DNA from: a virus
Direction: 5' to 3' (one strand)
Virus record (IMG/VR): IMGVR_UViG_3300029319_000155
Coordinates: 1-38,645 of that record
DNA: 38,645 nt
Part shown: positions 6,022 to 16,800 of the stretch, one piece after another
Numbering within the stretch: the stretch's first letter is position 1
How the letters are laid out: each line of letters opens with the position of its first letter
Notes under the pieces: model-generated
The model's input: the letters and a program-made list of their open reading frames with translations, nothing else
Told to the model about the DNA's origin: nothing
The model's database searches: none
Program-made: the position numbers and the translations under genes

Positions 6022-6480
6022 TTATATTGTTTTATAAGTTATTGTTACATTTTCTCCACAATCAATAGCATTTGCTATATCAGGATATATCCTTTTATAA
6101 GCTTGAGTTGACTTACCTATAAAACCGTCCTTCGTGATTTGGTTATTTTCTTGTGAGTCTCCGACGAGTAAACAACCTGCCGTGTGTTCGTCAGTATTAC
6201 CGCAATGAATAAGAATGTACTCAAAATTAGGAACGTCGAGAACATGAAGCATGCCAATGTGAATATCACTAAAACGTTTCGAATACTTTGTATGATAGCC
6301 ACCAACCTTGCGTAAACCCAACTTGTAAGTTCCTTCAGGTATTCTTGTCTCGCCAAATTTTTTCTCATCTCTATATTCATCTTCAAGCGTGTATGCTAAA
6401 AATTTATTATTTGTTTTATCTATTAATATTCCATTAGTACTATCAGTACCACTAGAAAATCTAATTACTTCTAATTCCAT
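6022..6480 (-). CDS. DUF5675 family protein (possible cell-wall-related enzyme)
   Basis: A 152-aa protein matching the DUF5675 pattern as I know it: an early strand with LAYTLEDEYRD, the turn TRIPEGTYKLGLRK (45-58), then MLHVLDVPNFEYILIHCGN (77-95) and TAGCLLVG (100-107) with Cys93, His99 and Cys103. The layout of a His-containing strand followed by a G-C loop recalls L,D-transpeptidase (YkuD) cores, so a role on peptidoglycan is often suspected, but no activity is established to my knowledge. No signal peptide. It lies between a small beta-rich gene (abutting, 6481) and the tagged 104-aa gene, ahead of the envelope cassette. No classical endolysin is visible in the window, so this is a candidate lysis gene. 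Confidence 0.75.
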   Translation of the reverse strand: MELEVIRFSSGTDSTNGILIDKTNNKFLAYTLEDEYRDEKKFGETRIPEGTYKLGLRKVGGYHTKYSKRFSDIHIGMLHVLDVPNFEYILIHCGNTDEHTAGCLLVGDSQENNQITKDGFIGKSTQAYKRIYPDIANAIDCGENVTITYKTI

Positions 6481-6804
6481 TTAATTAACTATTACATCTA
6501 AATTATAACTGTTGTCTGTGTTAGATAAAGTAACTACTAAATCAAATCTAACCATATCTATATTTCTTATAGAATCTTCATCATAAATAAGAGTTGCTTT
6601 AGGTGGAAAATCTAAATCAAAAATTGTATGATGAACATCAGAACTACTAACAACTTCTTTTAAAGAAAGCCTAACGTTTTGATTAATAGCACTGGTATTA
6701 GTAAAAGATATAGAATTAAAACTACTACTAGATTTAGTAGATTTAGGCACTATAACATGCTCTGCTGTGTTTGATCCTGATATTTTAACGTATTTTACTG
6801 CCAT
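6481..6804 (-). CDS. Small beta-rich protein next to fibre gene, probable virion accessory
   Basis: A 107-aa protein starting MAVKYVKISGSNTAEHVIVP. It reads as a single beta-sandwich: Ser/Thr/Asn-rich strands (SFNSISFTNTSAINQNVRLS), then TIFDLDFPPKATLIYDED and a final FDLVVTLSNTDNSYNLDV. It lacks cysteine, signal peptide or catalytic motif. Its position directly after the fibre-like gene (10 bases away) suggests a small tail or decoration protein. Not a family I can name. Confidence 0.65.
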   Translation of the reverse strand: MAVKYVKISGSNTAEHVIVPKSTKSSSSFNSISFTNTSAINQNVRLSLKEVVSSSDVHHTIFDLDFPPKATLIYDEDSIRNIDMVRFDLVVTLSNTDNSYNLDVIVN

Positions 6805-6814
6805 GATTATTTAT

Positions 6815-7534
6815 TTAACCAGCTGAAACTTTTAATGTACCACTGTCGTTCCAAAGTTGACCAGCAACAGTTGGATCAGAAGTTGGTAAGCTTGTAAACT
6901 TTATTACACCACTAGCTGTTATAGCTTCAAGTGTACACTCACCATTAACTAATATACCTCCACTACCATTAGCTTTAAAAACTATATCAGTTACAGCCGG
7001 ATCGTTATAATTACTTCCAGCACTACCACCAGACTTACCTAAAAAAACTAAATTACCACTACTAGCTGTGCCAGTACCTCTACCTCCTGTTAGTATTAAA
7101 TTACCTCCTACTTTATTTGTACCAGCTCCACCACCTGCAGAAATTATCATATCTTGACCATTGATGTTAGCGCTATCATTAACATCTTTCATATCTGTTG
7201 TTTGTATATGAGCGGCTATTGGCGCGCCTAAAACACTGTATGGACTAAACTCAATTCTACTTGAAGAACTAGTATATGGAGGTCTATTATTAGTTATAAA
7301 CTGTCTAGTTATTGTAGTTTTATCATTTGTTGCAGCACCTTTAATAATTACTTCTCCCATATCGCTGCTATTTTTAAACAAAGTAATTTTATCATTTCCT
7401 ACGATTTTACTAGCACGAACACCTATAGCGCTTGATGTTGAAGAAGCTCCACTGGGATATTCTATACCGTCTAAATAAACATCACTTCTAAACCTAGCTA
7501 CAAATTGTTGTATAAATTGACCTATCCACCTCAT
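6815..7534 (-). CDS. Tail fibre-like / minor tail protein
   Basis: A 239-aa protein. The N-terminus MRWIGQFIQQFVARFRSDVY is a helix I recognise from marine phage fibre-like proteins (usually MRWIGQ, then ARFR.DVYLE). Gly/Ser/Thr-rich beta-helix-like repeats follow (about 125-200, for example NLILTGGRGTGTASSGNLVF), and the end LPTSDPTVAGQLWNDSGTLK is the small C-terminal motif common on phage fibre proteins. It starts within the ATGA overlap of a 26-aa ORF, so translation is probably coupled. Likely a host-binding or tail-tip structural protein; the receptor is unknown. At 239 aa it is short for a full fibre. Confidence 0.75.
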   Translation of the reverse strand: MRWIGQFIQQFVARFRSDVYLDGIEYPSGASSTSSAIGVRASKIVGNDKITLFKNSSDMGEVIIKGAATNDKTTITRQFITNNRPPYTSSSSRIEFSPYSVLGAPIAAHIQTTDMKDVNDSANINGQDMIISAGGGAGTNKVGGNLILTGGRGTGTASSGNLVFLGKSGGSAGSNYNDPAVTDIVFKANGSGGILVNGECTLEAITASGVIKFTSLPTSDPTVAGQLWNDSGTLKVSAG

Positions 7535-7611
7535 TTCTTTTTAGTACAAAGTTTTATTATTCCTGCAGCTGTAACAACTATTACAGTAGTGCATATTGGG
7601 CAAGGACACAT
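7531..7611 (-). CDS. 26-aa micro-ORF with CPCPIC motif
   Basis: A 26-codon ORF, MCPCPICTTVIVVTAAGIIK followed by LCTKKK. It has a cysteine cluster (C2, C4, C7) followed by a hydrophobic stretch of about 12 residues and a basic tail, so it could be a tiny membrane-anchored or metal-binding peptide. Its start overlaps the previous ORF's stop (TAATG, base 7611) and its stop overlaps the fibre gene's start (ATGA, 7531-7534). Sequence alone cannot show that it is made; the double overlap is the support. Confidence 0.5.
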   Translation of the reverse strand: MCPCPICTTVIVVTAAGIIKLCTKKK

Positions 7612-7790
7612 TATATTTCAAATCCAAAGTTAAACAACATAAGTCTAAACCTCTTACACTTACCTTTACTTTCACAAACCCAACAAGGGCAAAACATTAA
7701 TTCAAACACTGTTAAAGTGCTTATTCTTAATGATATTTCATATATATCTTTTTTATTTCTTGATTTCCAAGAATTTATCCAATTTATCAT
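7611..7790 (-). CDS. 59-aa small protein with CPCWVC motif
   Basis: A 59-aa ORF filling most of the space between the 3076-aa gene and the fibre gene. It starts MINWINSWKSRNKKDIYEIS and carries MFCPCWVCESKGKCKRFR (32-49), with Cys at 34, 36, 39 and 45, a plausible four-Cys metal site, followed by a hydrophobic C-terminus. The next 26-aa ORF also begins with a CPC-x2-C cluster, so the two may be related. Start preceded by TAAATTATG. Coupled to the next ORF by TAATG. Function unknown. Confidence 0.55.
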   Translation of the reverse strand: MINWINSWKSRNKKDIYEISLRISTLTVFELMFCPCWVCESKGKCKRFRLMLFNFGFEI

Positions 7791-7820
7791 AATTTACTTC
7801 TTTTATTTATTATCACACGT

Positions 7821-10800
7821 TTATTGGTGAGCATAACATTTTTTATTAGCGTTTTCAGTTTTGTTCTTACAGCGTTCACCGTTAGATTTTATAGCTGTAC
7901 ATCTATATTCTTTTTTACCATCACCATCAGTATCACTTCCTTCAACAAAACTTCTATGGTGTACACATAAGAATTTTTTCTCTGTTGTTTCACCAGTTAT
8001 CTTACATCTTTCACCGTTAGATCTTATACCAGAACACTGAACAGTTTTAATACCTTTAGCTTCTTTTTCTTTTTGTTCTTGTATTTTTTCTTGTTCTTTT
8101 TCTTCTTTTTTATCTTTCTTCCTTTGTTCTTTAGCATCTTCTTTAGCTTCTTCAAGTTCTTCATCTTCTATACCTATATCCCACTTGTTCCAACCAGCAA
8201 TTAAAGCTACACGTTGCCAAAGCTCATGATTACCAGTAACAGCTTCTTCTATGTTATTAGCTTTGTTAACTAACCTTGCTAATGGTAAGTTTGTTAAAGC
8301 TTCAACCCAGTTAGCAAATATAGACAAGTTAGGATTTTCAACTCTATAACCTATCTCTTTACCAACACCTTGATTAAACTGTTCTGTTTTTATAGCGTTA
8401 TATATTTTTCTAAGCTTACTACCTATAGGTGGAGATAAACTAACAGCTTCTAATAATATTCTACCATCATCTCTTTGACCAAAACCCTTTTGCCTTTGCT
8501 TATGCCATTGTATTAAAGTGTTTTTAAGTGTAGATAACATAGCTCCGTATATACCAGTACCTCTAAGTATAGTATCTAAAGCGCCGTTCATAACTCTTTC
8601 AACTTTTCTATTAACATCGTCACCATCTTCTTCATCGTCATTACCAAATAATAAAAACGCTAAACCACTTTGCATTGCACCAAACCAAACATTTTGTATA
8701 AAACCGTAATAAAGTATTTTAGATATATTAGTTTTCATATCACCTCTACCATTTGCAGCATCAGATAAAGCCTTTTTCAACAAACGAGTCATTTGCATTG
8801 GTGTGTTTTGCCAAGCTAATATTAATCTACCTAGTGTACCAGCTTGTTGTTGTGATATTAAATCTGGTCTAGAAGACTGTTGTGTTTCTTCAGCTACTTC
8901 TTGAAAGTCTAAAAATGCTTGATCTGCAGCTTGTTTAGGTGACATACCGTCTTTTATAAGTTTATTATATCTGTTTCTATAGAAACTAGCACCACCCATT
9001 GCTATAGCAAAACTATCAGCAATACGTGTAGGTGCAAAACCTTTTTCTAATAAAAATGCTATAACTGTTGATGGTGAATAACCTCTTTCTTTAAATACTG
9101 ATGTTAGTTCGTTTGCATTAACATCTATTTCTAAACCAGCACGACGTTGCTTTAACATGTCTGAATTAAATATCATAGCAAAGTCTTTCCAAAACTGTGG
9201 TTGGTTAGCAAATGCTTTAGCTGCTGCAAACATATTATTATCACTCCAGTTTATAAAGTTAACTGTAGATATAGTTTGTAGCATAGCAGATCTTATATTA
9301 AAGAACATTACCGCTCCAACAGAACCGTTTATCCATCTTAATAATCTATTAACATTTTTATCTTTACCAAAGTTTCTATTTGTACCGTTTTCCATACGAT
9401 ACAACATGTCTTCTAAAGCGTTTACATAATCAGGACCGTAAATAGCTTCTAACTTAGCTAAGTTTTCAGGTGAAAATATAATGTCTTTATTAGCTGAAAA
9501 GTCTTGTAAAAACTGTTGTCTACCAACACTACCAACTATACTATTTAAATCACCAGCTATAGTAGACACCATCCAGTTTGGTCCGGGCTCTATATAACCT
9601 TCTGTTCTAGTTATTTGTTGCAAAGACTCAGCATATGTTAGTAGGTCTGGATTATTATTAACTTTATCTAACAGTATTTGTAGTTCAGACTCTGATAAAC
9701 CTGGTATATTATAGCCAGCTTTATTCCAAAGATAAGCTCTTATAGCTGTATCAACAGTGTATGCTGTACCATCAACCTGATCTCTAAGTTTTACATTTGG
9801 CATACGCTTTCTAAGAGCTTGATACTCGTTAGCCATTGTTTGCTTATAAGTATTCCAAGCTCTAATACCCTTAGCATAAGGTTCAAATAGCTTTTCTTTC
9901 ATCCAAACAAACTGCCTGTCACCTACTTTACCTTTACCTAAAAGCTTATACATCAAACCTTTAAAATCTTCAGCTGATGGTGGTATAAAAAAGTCTTTAA
10001 ATTTTCTTGTTATAGAACGTTCAATAACACGACCTCTAACTCTACCTTCTGCCTGTGAAAACCTTCTTGATGAATCAACACCCGTTGTTTCCTCTATTAT
10101 CTTATTAAACTCTTTATCTATAGTAGAATCAGCATCTGGCTCTATTACTTTACTAGACATTTTATCACTAGTATCTACAAGTCTGTTAACTTGTTTTAAT
10201 TTAGCTTGTACAACTTTTGATTTAATATCTAATTGATCGAGTACATTTTTAACAGCGTCAACGTTTTGTAAAGCATCATCAACAAAATACATATCATTAT
10301 AACCTTCAGCAAATTTATCTAGCATCCACTGAGCTTTAGCCTCACCTCTACTATCAGCAAGACCAGTTATGTTTTCAAAAGGTATATCTATACCCTTTGA
10401 TTTTAACCAACCATTAATAGCTGATGCTGCTGCTTGTGGTCTAGCTGTTAGTATAAAAACATTATCAGCTCCATATTTAGCTATTTGATTTTTCATCTTT
10501 TGTAATAAAGGACCATCTACACCACCTCTAACATTAACAAAATCATCAAAGTTAAACTCATAACCCATATCAGCAAACTCAGGCCCTTGAACAGGCCAGT
10601 CACCTGAACTTATTCTTGTTTGCTCACCTGTTAATGGATTTGTAGCTATTACAAAATTTTCACCATCAATAATAAGTGTTTCATCAAAATCAAAAGTAGA
10701 CATACCTTTAACATCAACTTTGTTTTTGCTTTTTAATTTTTTAGTATTTTCTTGAAGTATGTTTTGAGTTTTAACAGCATTGCTTCTATCAAGCTGATTA

Positions 10801-13800
10801 CGATCCATTTCTAATTGTTGATCGTTAAATTGTTTATTTTTATTAAACTCAGATTTAGCTTGTTCTATTGTTTCTATTGAAGCACCACTGAGAACTTTAA
10901 CTATAAGTTCATTTTGAAGCTTTATAGTTTGTTGAGATGGATTACCAACAAAACCAACACCAAATTGTTCTGTTATAGTTTTACCAGTTGGCATCCACTT
11001 TAATTTATTTAAATTTATATACTCAACACTACCATCTTTCATCGTGTGAGGCACAGCGTATCTTATAAATGATATTAAACCATCATCTATGTTTTTTAAT
11101 TTACCATCTCTAAGTGCTGGTAGTATTTTATCATAAAATACTTGAGGAAAACTAGACTTATAATTTTTATTAACTATAGCGTGATCAGCTTTTGACAAAC
11201 TACCTTGAACTAATATTGCCTTTATTATAGGTCTAACTTGATCAACTAAACCAAGTTTAGATGCGTTCATATATAAGTTTCCAACAAGCCTTGCTGGTGA
11301 GCCGTGCTCTTCATCAAATAATGTTTCGGTATCTGTAGTGCCATCAGAATTTATACCGTGAAATAAATATGGAACTAAAACTCTATTATATGCACCACCT
11401 TGATTATTAGTTGTATTAGCTAACAACTCGTTCATAACAACAAAGTCTTGAGGTCTTGTTTTTAAATGTTTTTCAATAGCTTTATGAAAATCGTATAGTA
11501 GTTGTTCTCTAGCTTTAAAATCAGTTTCATATAGCTCTTTAATTTTTTTAGGCTTTTGTTTTTTACCTTCAACAACTTGAACTCTTTTTTCAACAGCTTG
11601 ATCTTGATCGTTTGGAGGATATTCATTATCAAAATTATCAACAGTACCGTACATACTTCTTTCCATACCGAAAACAGTAGTGTTTTTTATTATCTGTCTA
11701 AATTGAGGGTTGTTTTTTAAAAATGTTTTAAAACCAAGTTTAATGTGCTCACCTTGTGTTAAGCCTTGTTCGTATTGAGAAGGAGCTGTAAGATCTATAA
11801 AGTACATTGGTTTTCTTTTGTCTTTTTCAACTTTAAAACCAAGGTTAACTACTTCACCTGTTTCAGCATCTAAGTAAAAAGCTGTACCATCTATTTGTGA
11901 CATCCTAACATCACTAGTTTCTGATAGCTTTTGAATAGTATCACTGTCAATATTTTTTACTTTTCTATTATATAGTTTTTCAGGCGAACCATCTCTAAGT
12001 CTATTAGATATTTCACTACCAACAACTTGATTTTTAACAGCATTAAGTTTTGTTTCTTGAACAGCTGATAATGTAGCTAACACAACAGCTAACTCTCTTA
12101 TAGCACCATCTGCTTTAGTACCTGGTTGTAAACTACCGTTTTCATTTATACCAAACTTATCTAAAAACTCAGCTTTAGTTATATCAGATCTAAGTTTTAA
12201 TGTTGTTATACCAGAACCTGTATCTGTTTTTCTAGCTCTAGCACCTTTGTTATAAAAACTAATAAACGTTTTACCAACAAGTCCAGTAGCTTTACCACCA
12301 GTTGTAGCACCTTGATCTCCAAATATACTTAGTATTTCAGGTTTTAGCTGTCCACTATCATCAACACTTATATCGTATATCAACTTCTTTGCAGCGTTTC
12401 TTTGTTCTGTTGACAAGTCTTGTCTAGCTAAAATTCTAAGTGGATCAATACCCATATAACTAGCTACAGCATTTAAAACATTAAAATAAGGACCAGTTGG
12501 TATAGCAGACTTTTCTGTTTTTAAAGGCTTTTTAGTTTTAGGATTAACTACATCTGGGTCAAAGTCTTTATCAACCACTAAGTTTTTAATATTCTTAATA
12601 GCACTAAACTTAGATTTAGGGTCTGTAAGACTATTCATTAAATCAGCGTTCTGAGCTTGTTGAACTGTTTCGGATATAGTTGATCTATTGTCTTGTGGTA
12701 AATCTATTATGTCTGTAACAAATAACACGTCATCAACAGTTTGTTTTAAATCACGCTTTAATGTTGGTGTCATATCAGCGTTATCGATGTCTGTCATTAG
12801 CGTGTCTTTTTTATCCGCCACTGTATCAGCTATAGTACCACCATCTTCTGAAACTTGTCTGTCTAAAGATCTTCTATCACTACCACCTTCTTTCTTGTAC
12901 TGTTTCATTATATCACCCTTAGCTCTATATATAACAGATTTACCAGCGCCACCCGCAACACCAGTTAACCAACCAAATAAACTTGGGTTAGATATTCTAT
13001 AACCAGGTTTAAACTGCTCTAAACCATTTTCATCTAGTATAGGATTACCATTACGATCTTCAATTCTTTTAGGTAAAAATCTATCAGCTATTCTTTCTTT
13101 AACTTTTCTTGTGAAATCTATTAACGCTTCAGCTGGTAAGCCAAGCTCTGTCATACCTGATTGTATTAATCTGTCTAGTTTTTTACCCTGTAATATTTCA
13201 AAGTAAGCATCGTAAAAATCAGGACTAGACTCAAAGTCTTCTTGCGTTTTATATTTAGGCGTACCATCAGCATTTTTAGTATATTTATCGTATGTTGCCA
13301 TAAGATCAGGATCGGAATCCATATTTTGCTGAACAGATTTATTATGTAGTCTTTGTCTTTTTCTTTCTTGAGGAGTTCTAGCGTCTTCAAATACTTTACC
13401 ATTAGCACCCTTAGCTAACATTTTAGCTATAGCTTTACTTGGTTTATTATTAGCAATAGAATAATGATAATCTCTCATGAAGTTTTTAATGTCTTCAGTA
13501 GTATCAAACTTTATATCTCGTCCTAAATACTTTTGTGTAAACCTTCTATATACACCAGCTAATTTTTGTAATACATTATCGTTGAATTTTATATCACCGT
13601 CAAACATCATTTCAGATGCTATAGCCATCATTTCTTCACCTTGTTGATCTGGATTATATGCAGCTATTCTTTTATTAAACTCATTTAGTTTAGCTGTTGA
13701 AGAAAACGTAACACCTTTACCTTCTAATATAGTTTTTAGTTGATTACCTAATATCTTCCTCATAGCAGGATCTGCTTTCAGAGTATTAGCAAATGTAGCA

Positions 13801-16800
13801 TGTATAAACTCGTGAGCTGGTGTATTTAACATACCATCTGTAATAGCTGTTTCTTTGTTAACTATTATATCTATACCAGTTAAATTACCTTTGTTATCAA
13901 ACTTAGGTTGCATAACCCCATAGTCATCTGCAGCTAATAAGTTATCAGCTATTTTAACTTGGCTCTCAGCATCTTTTAATAGCTCTCTAGCGTTCTCAAC
14001 TTCTGAATCAGTAGAGTTAGGATCGTTTATAATTTCATTTAAACCCTCTACCATACCTATGTTTTCAGAAGCTATATTCTCAACCTGAGCTTTAGACATG
14101 TTTTGATCATACCTAGACTCTCTTTCTGAAAAACCTTCTCTATCAGTTTCTATTATATTTACAACTGGAGCACCATACTCAGCAGCCATGCTAGCCATAC
14201 GTTTTAACGTATTAATTTGTTTTTCGTAGTTTTTATCTACAACATTAGGTGGGTACTTGCTAATTATAGCTTGCTTTCTATTGTTTCTAGAGTCTATTCT
14301 ATTTTGTACTTCTTGTATTTTTTTAGCTCTATCATCTTTAGATAACTCAGGGTCTTTTTTAATATTGTCTATTTCTTTATTATCTAAATAATTTCTTTTG
14401 TCTATTTCAACTAAAGCTCTTTTTTCAGTTGGGTGTAGTAAGTCTACTCTTTTTATATCTTGTTCAACTAGTCTATTGCTCTCATCAACTAATTCTACGT
14501 ATTGATTTTCTAGTTTCTCTATTAACTCTAAGTTTTTAGGATCACCAGAGTTTTTAAGTTCAGTTATTCTTTTTGTTAAGTCACCAATTTCAACACCTAT
14601 TTTAGCAACTCTATCACTACTGTTTTTAGATAAGAAAGGTCTAGTAATAGGTCCTATTAATCTAGGTGATTGCATTGCTGCTGCTAAAACAGCTCCATTT
14701 ATAAAAGCTTCATCTACACCATCAAATAAACCAACTTCATCTTTACCGCTAATATACTTGTCAGCAAAGTTACCAACAACAGCGCTAAGTCCTTCTGCAA
14801 CACCTTCTTCTAACATTTCATTACCTAAACCTATAGTTGTTCTACCAGCTGTTGTTAATATAGAACTTAGTGTAGATTTTACACCAGTATTAATAGCTTG
14901 TTGAGATATAGGTCCAAATAAAGATCTAGCTGTTGCACCTAGTATTTTACCTGTAGTATATTCAAGAGCACCTTCAGCAGCTCCACTTAACGTAGCATTT
15001 AAAGCCATAGAACCAAAGCTATGGTTCATGCCATATATACCTCCAGTTTGTTTATAAAGCTCTCTCTCGTCTTGCATCTGCCTATACTTACCACCTATAC
15101 TAGAAGCTGATATTATAGCTAAACCAGGTAAACCTCCAGTTACAGCTAACGTAGCTAATATAGGTGCTTGGCTAACTGCTTGAGAAGCGAAGTATTCAGC
15201 ATAATCACTACCATCTTTTAAATCTTCCCATTTTGGTGGTATTTTAACTCTAGAATCAAAACTTTCTTTTAAACCTGTATACTTTTCTCTTGTAATATCC
15301 CAAAGACTAACTCTCTCATCTTCACCTTCTTTTTTAACGACATCTGAAAACACGAGATTTGTTACAGGTGCCGCATATGTTAAAGCAGCGTTTGTAAAAA
15401 ACTTAACAGCTTTTCTAGTATTTGGATCATCTATACTATTTATAAGCTCTTCTTTACCTTCTACAGCCATATCAACAGCATCAACAAGGTTTACTGCAAA
15501 ATCTGGAAAAGACATTAGTACAGATCTAAGACCGTAAGCTTCATATATTCTATTAGCTTCTTTGCTATACAAACCTATCTCACTAGCATTTAAATCTAAC
15601 TCATCAAGTTCCGCTCTAGTTTTACTATCAAGCTCACCATACTCTTGCATAGTTTTAAATAAATAATCTTGCTTCTGCTGCTTATCAATAAGTTGATCTC
15701 TTAACTTTGTTAATTTAGCATTAGCTTCATCAACCTCTTCTTGAGTTGTATACTTTCCGTTTTTTATATCATTAAACTGCTTTAACAAAGCCTCACTTTC
15801 AGCCTTGTTATCAATCATCATTTGCTCACCTTTAGTATAAGCATCAGCTATACCTTTAAGTGTTTTTGTTTTAACTTCTACTTCAGTTCTAACATCACTT
15901 AATATATCTTCACTTATTTCTTTTCGTATATTTTTTTGTTCATCAGAAAGATCTTTTTGATCTTCCATAACGTTGTTGTTAAATATCTCACTTTTTAGTT
16001 GTGACTTAACAGAGTTTTGAAAATCATCATGAATATCACCTTGTTCATTTAATGATTTTATAGCATTATTATACTGTTCTTGAGTTATACTACCGTTTTG
16101 TAATTGGTTATTTAAATCAACTCTTTGTTTTCTAAAATCGTTAGACTTTTTTGTAGCTTCATCTAAAAAAGGTTGAAAGTCATTTGCGTTAATTATTTTT
16201 TCGTAATCAACCTCAAAGTCTTTATCATCTTTTCTTTTTTCTCTAACATAGTTTTCTACAGCTGATGATTGAATAGCTTGTTTATAAAGTTGATTATCAA
16301 CAGGTGGTTTAGGTTTTTTTAAAGTTTTTTCAACCATCCTATTGTTTTCATAAACATTAGTAACAATTTCATCTACATCACCATATTGACTAGTCCACTC
16401 TTCTAAATCAGAAGCATATTTTTCTGCGTCTTGATATATTTTATTAACACTATTATTTACCTCATCTTTAATCTCATCATCATGAGTACCTCTTCTAGCG
16501 TTATTTAACTCTTGATTAACTAAATCTCTATTAACGTTAATTTTATGAGTGTTCATAAACTCAGTCATCTGCTTAGCAACTTCTTCGTCTTGAGCTAGAG
16601 TCCATTTATCTATTTTAAACTCTTTAGAAACTTCGTTATCTTGGTCTTTATTTGCTATTATTCTAACAACATCTCTACCTACGGAAGCTTGTTCAAAATC
16701 AAAACCAAATTTAGAATATTGATCTGTTAGCATTTTAACAGCTCTACGCTCGTTACGTCTTGTTATATCAGTTGTTACACTTGGTAGTTCTTCAACTACT

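Noticed and set aside
6117-6386. An 89-aa minus-strand ORF with hydrophobic stretches nested in the DUF5675 gene, possibly an embedded holin or spanin gene
   Set aside because: It lies wholly inside a well-supported gene in another frame, has no start context like its neighbours, and hydrophobic out-of-frame ORFs are expected in AT-rich DNA.
12688-13002. Plus-strand ORF opposite the giant gene
   Set aside because: Antisense shadow with no upstream leader or neighbour on that strand.
13175-13408. A 77-aa minus-strand ORF within the giant gene
   Set aside because: Out-of-frame shadow of the 3076-aa gene; Lys/Ile/Leu-rich composition is what an AT-rich alternative frame gives.
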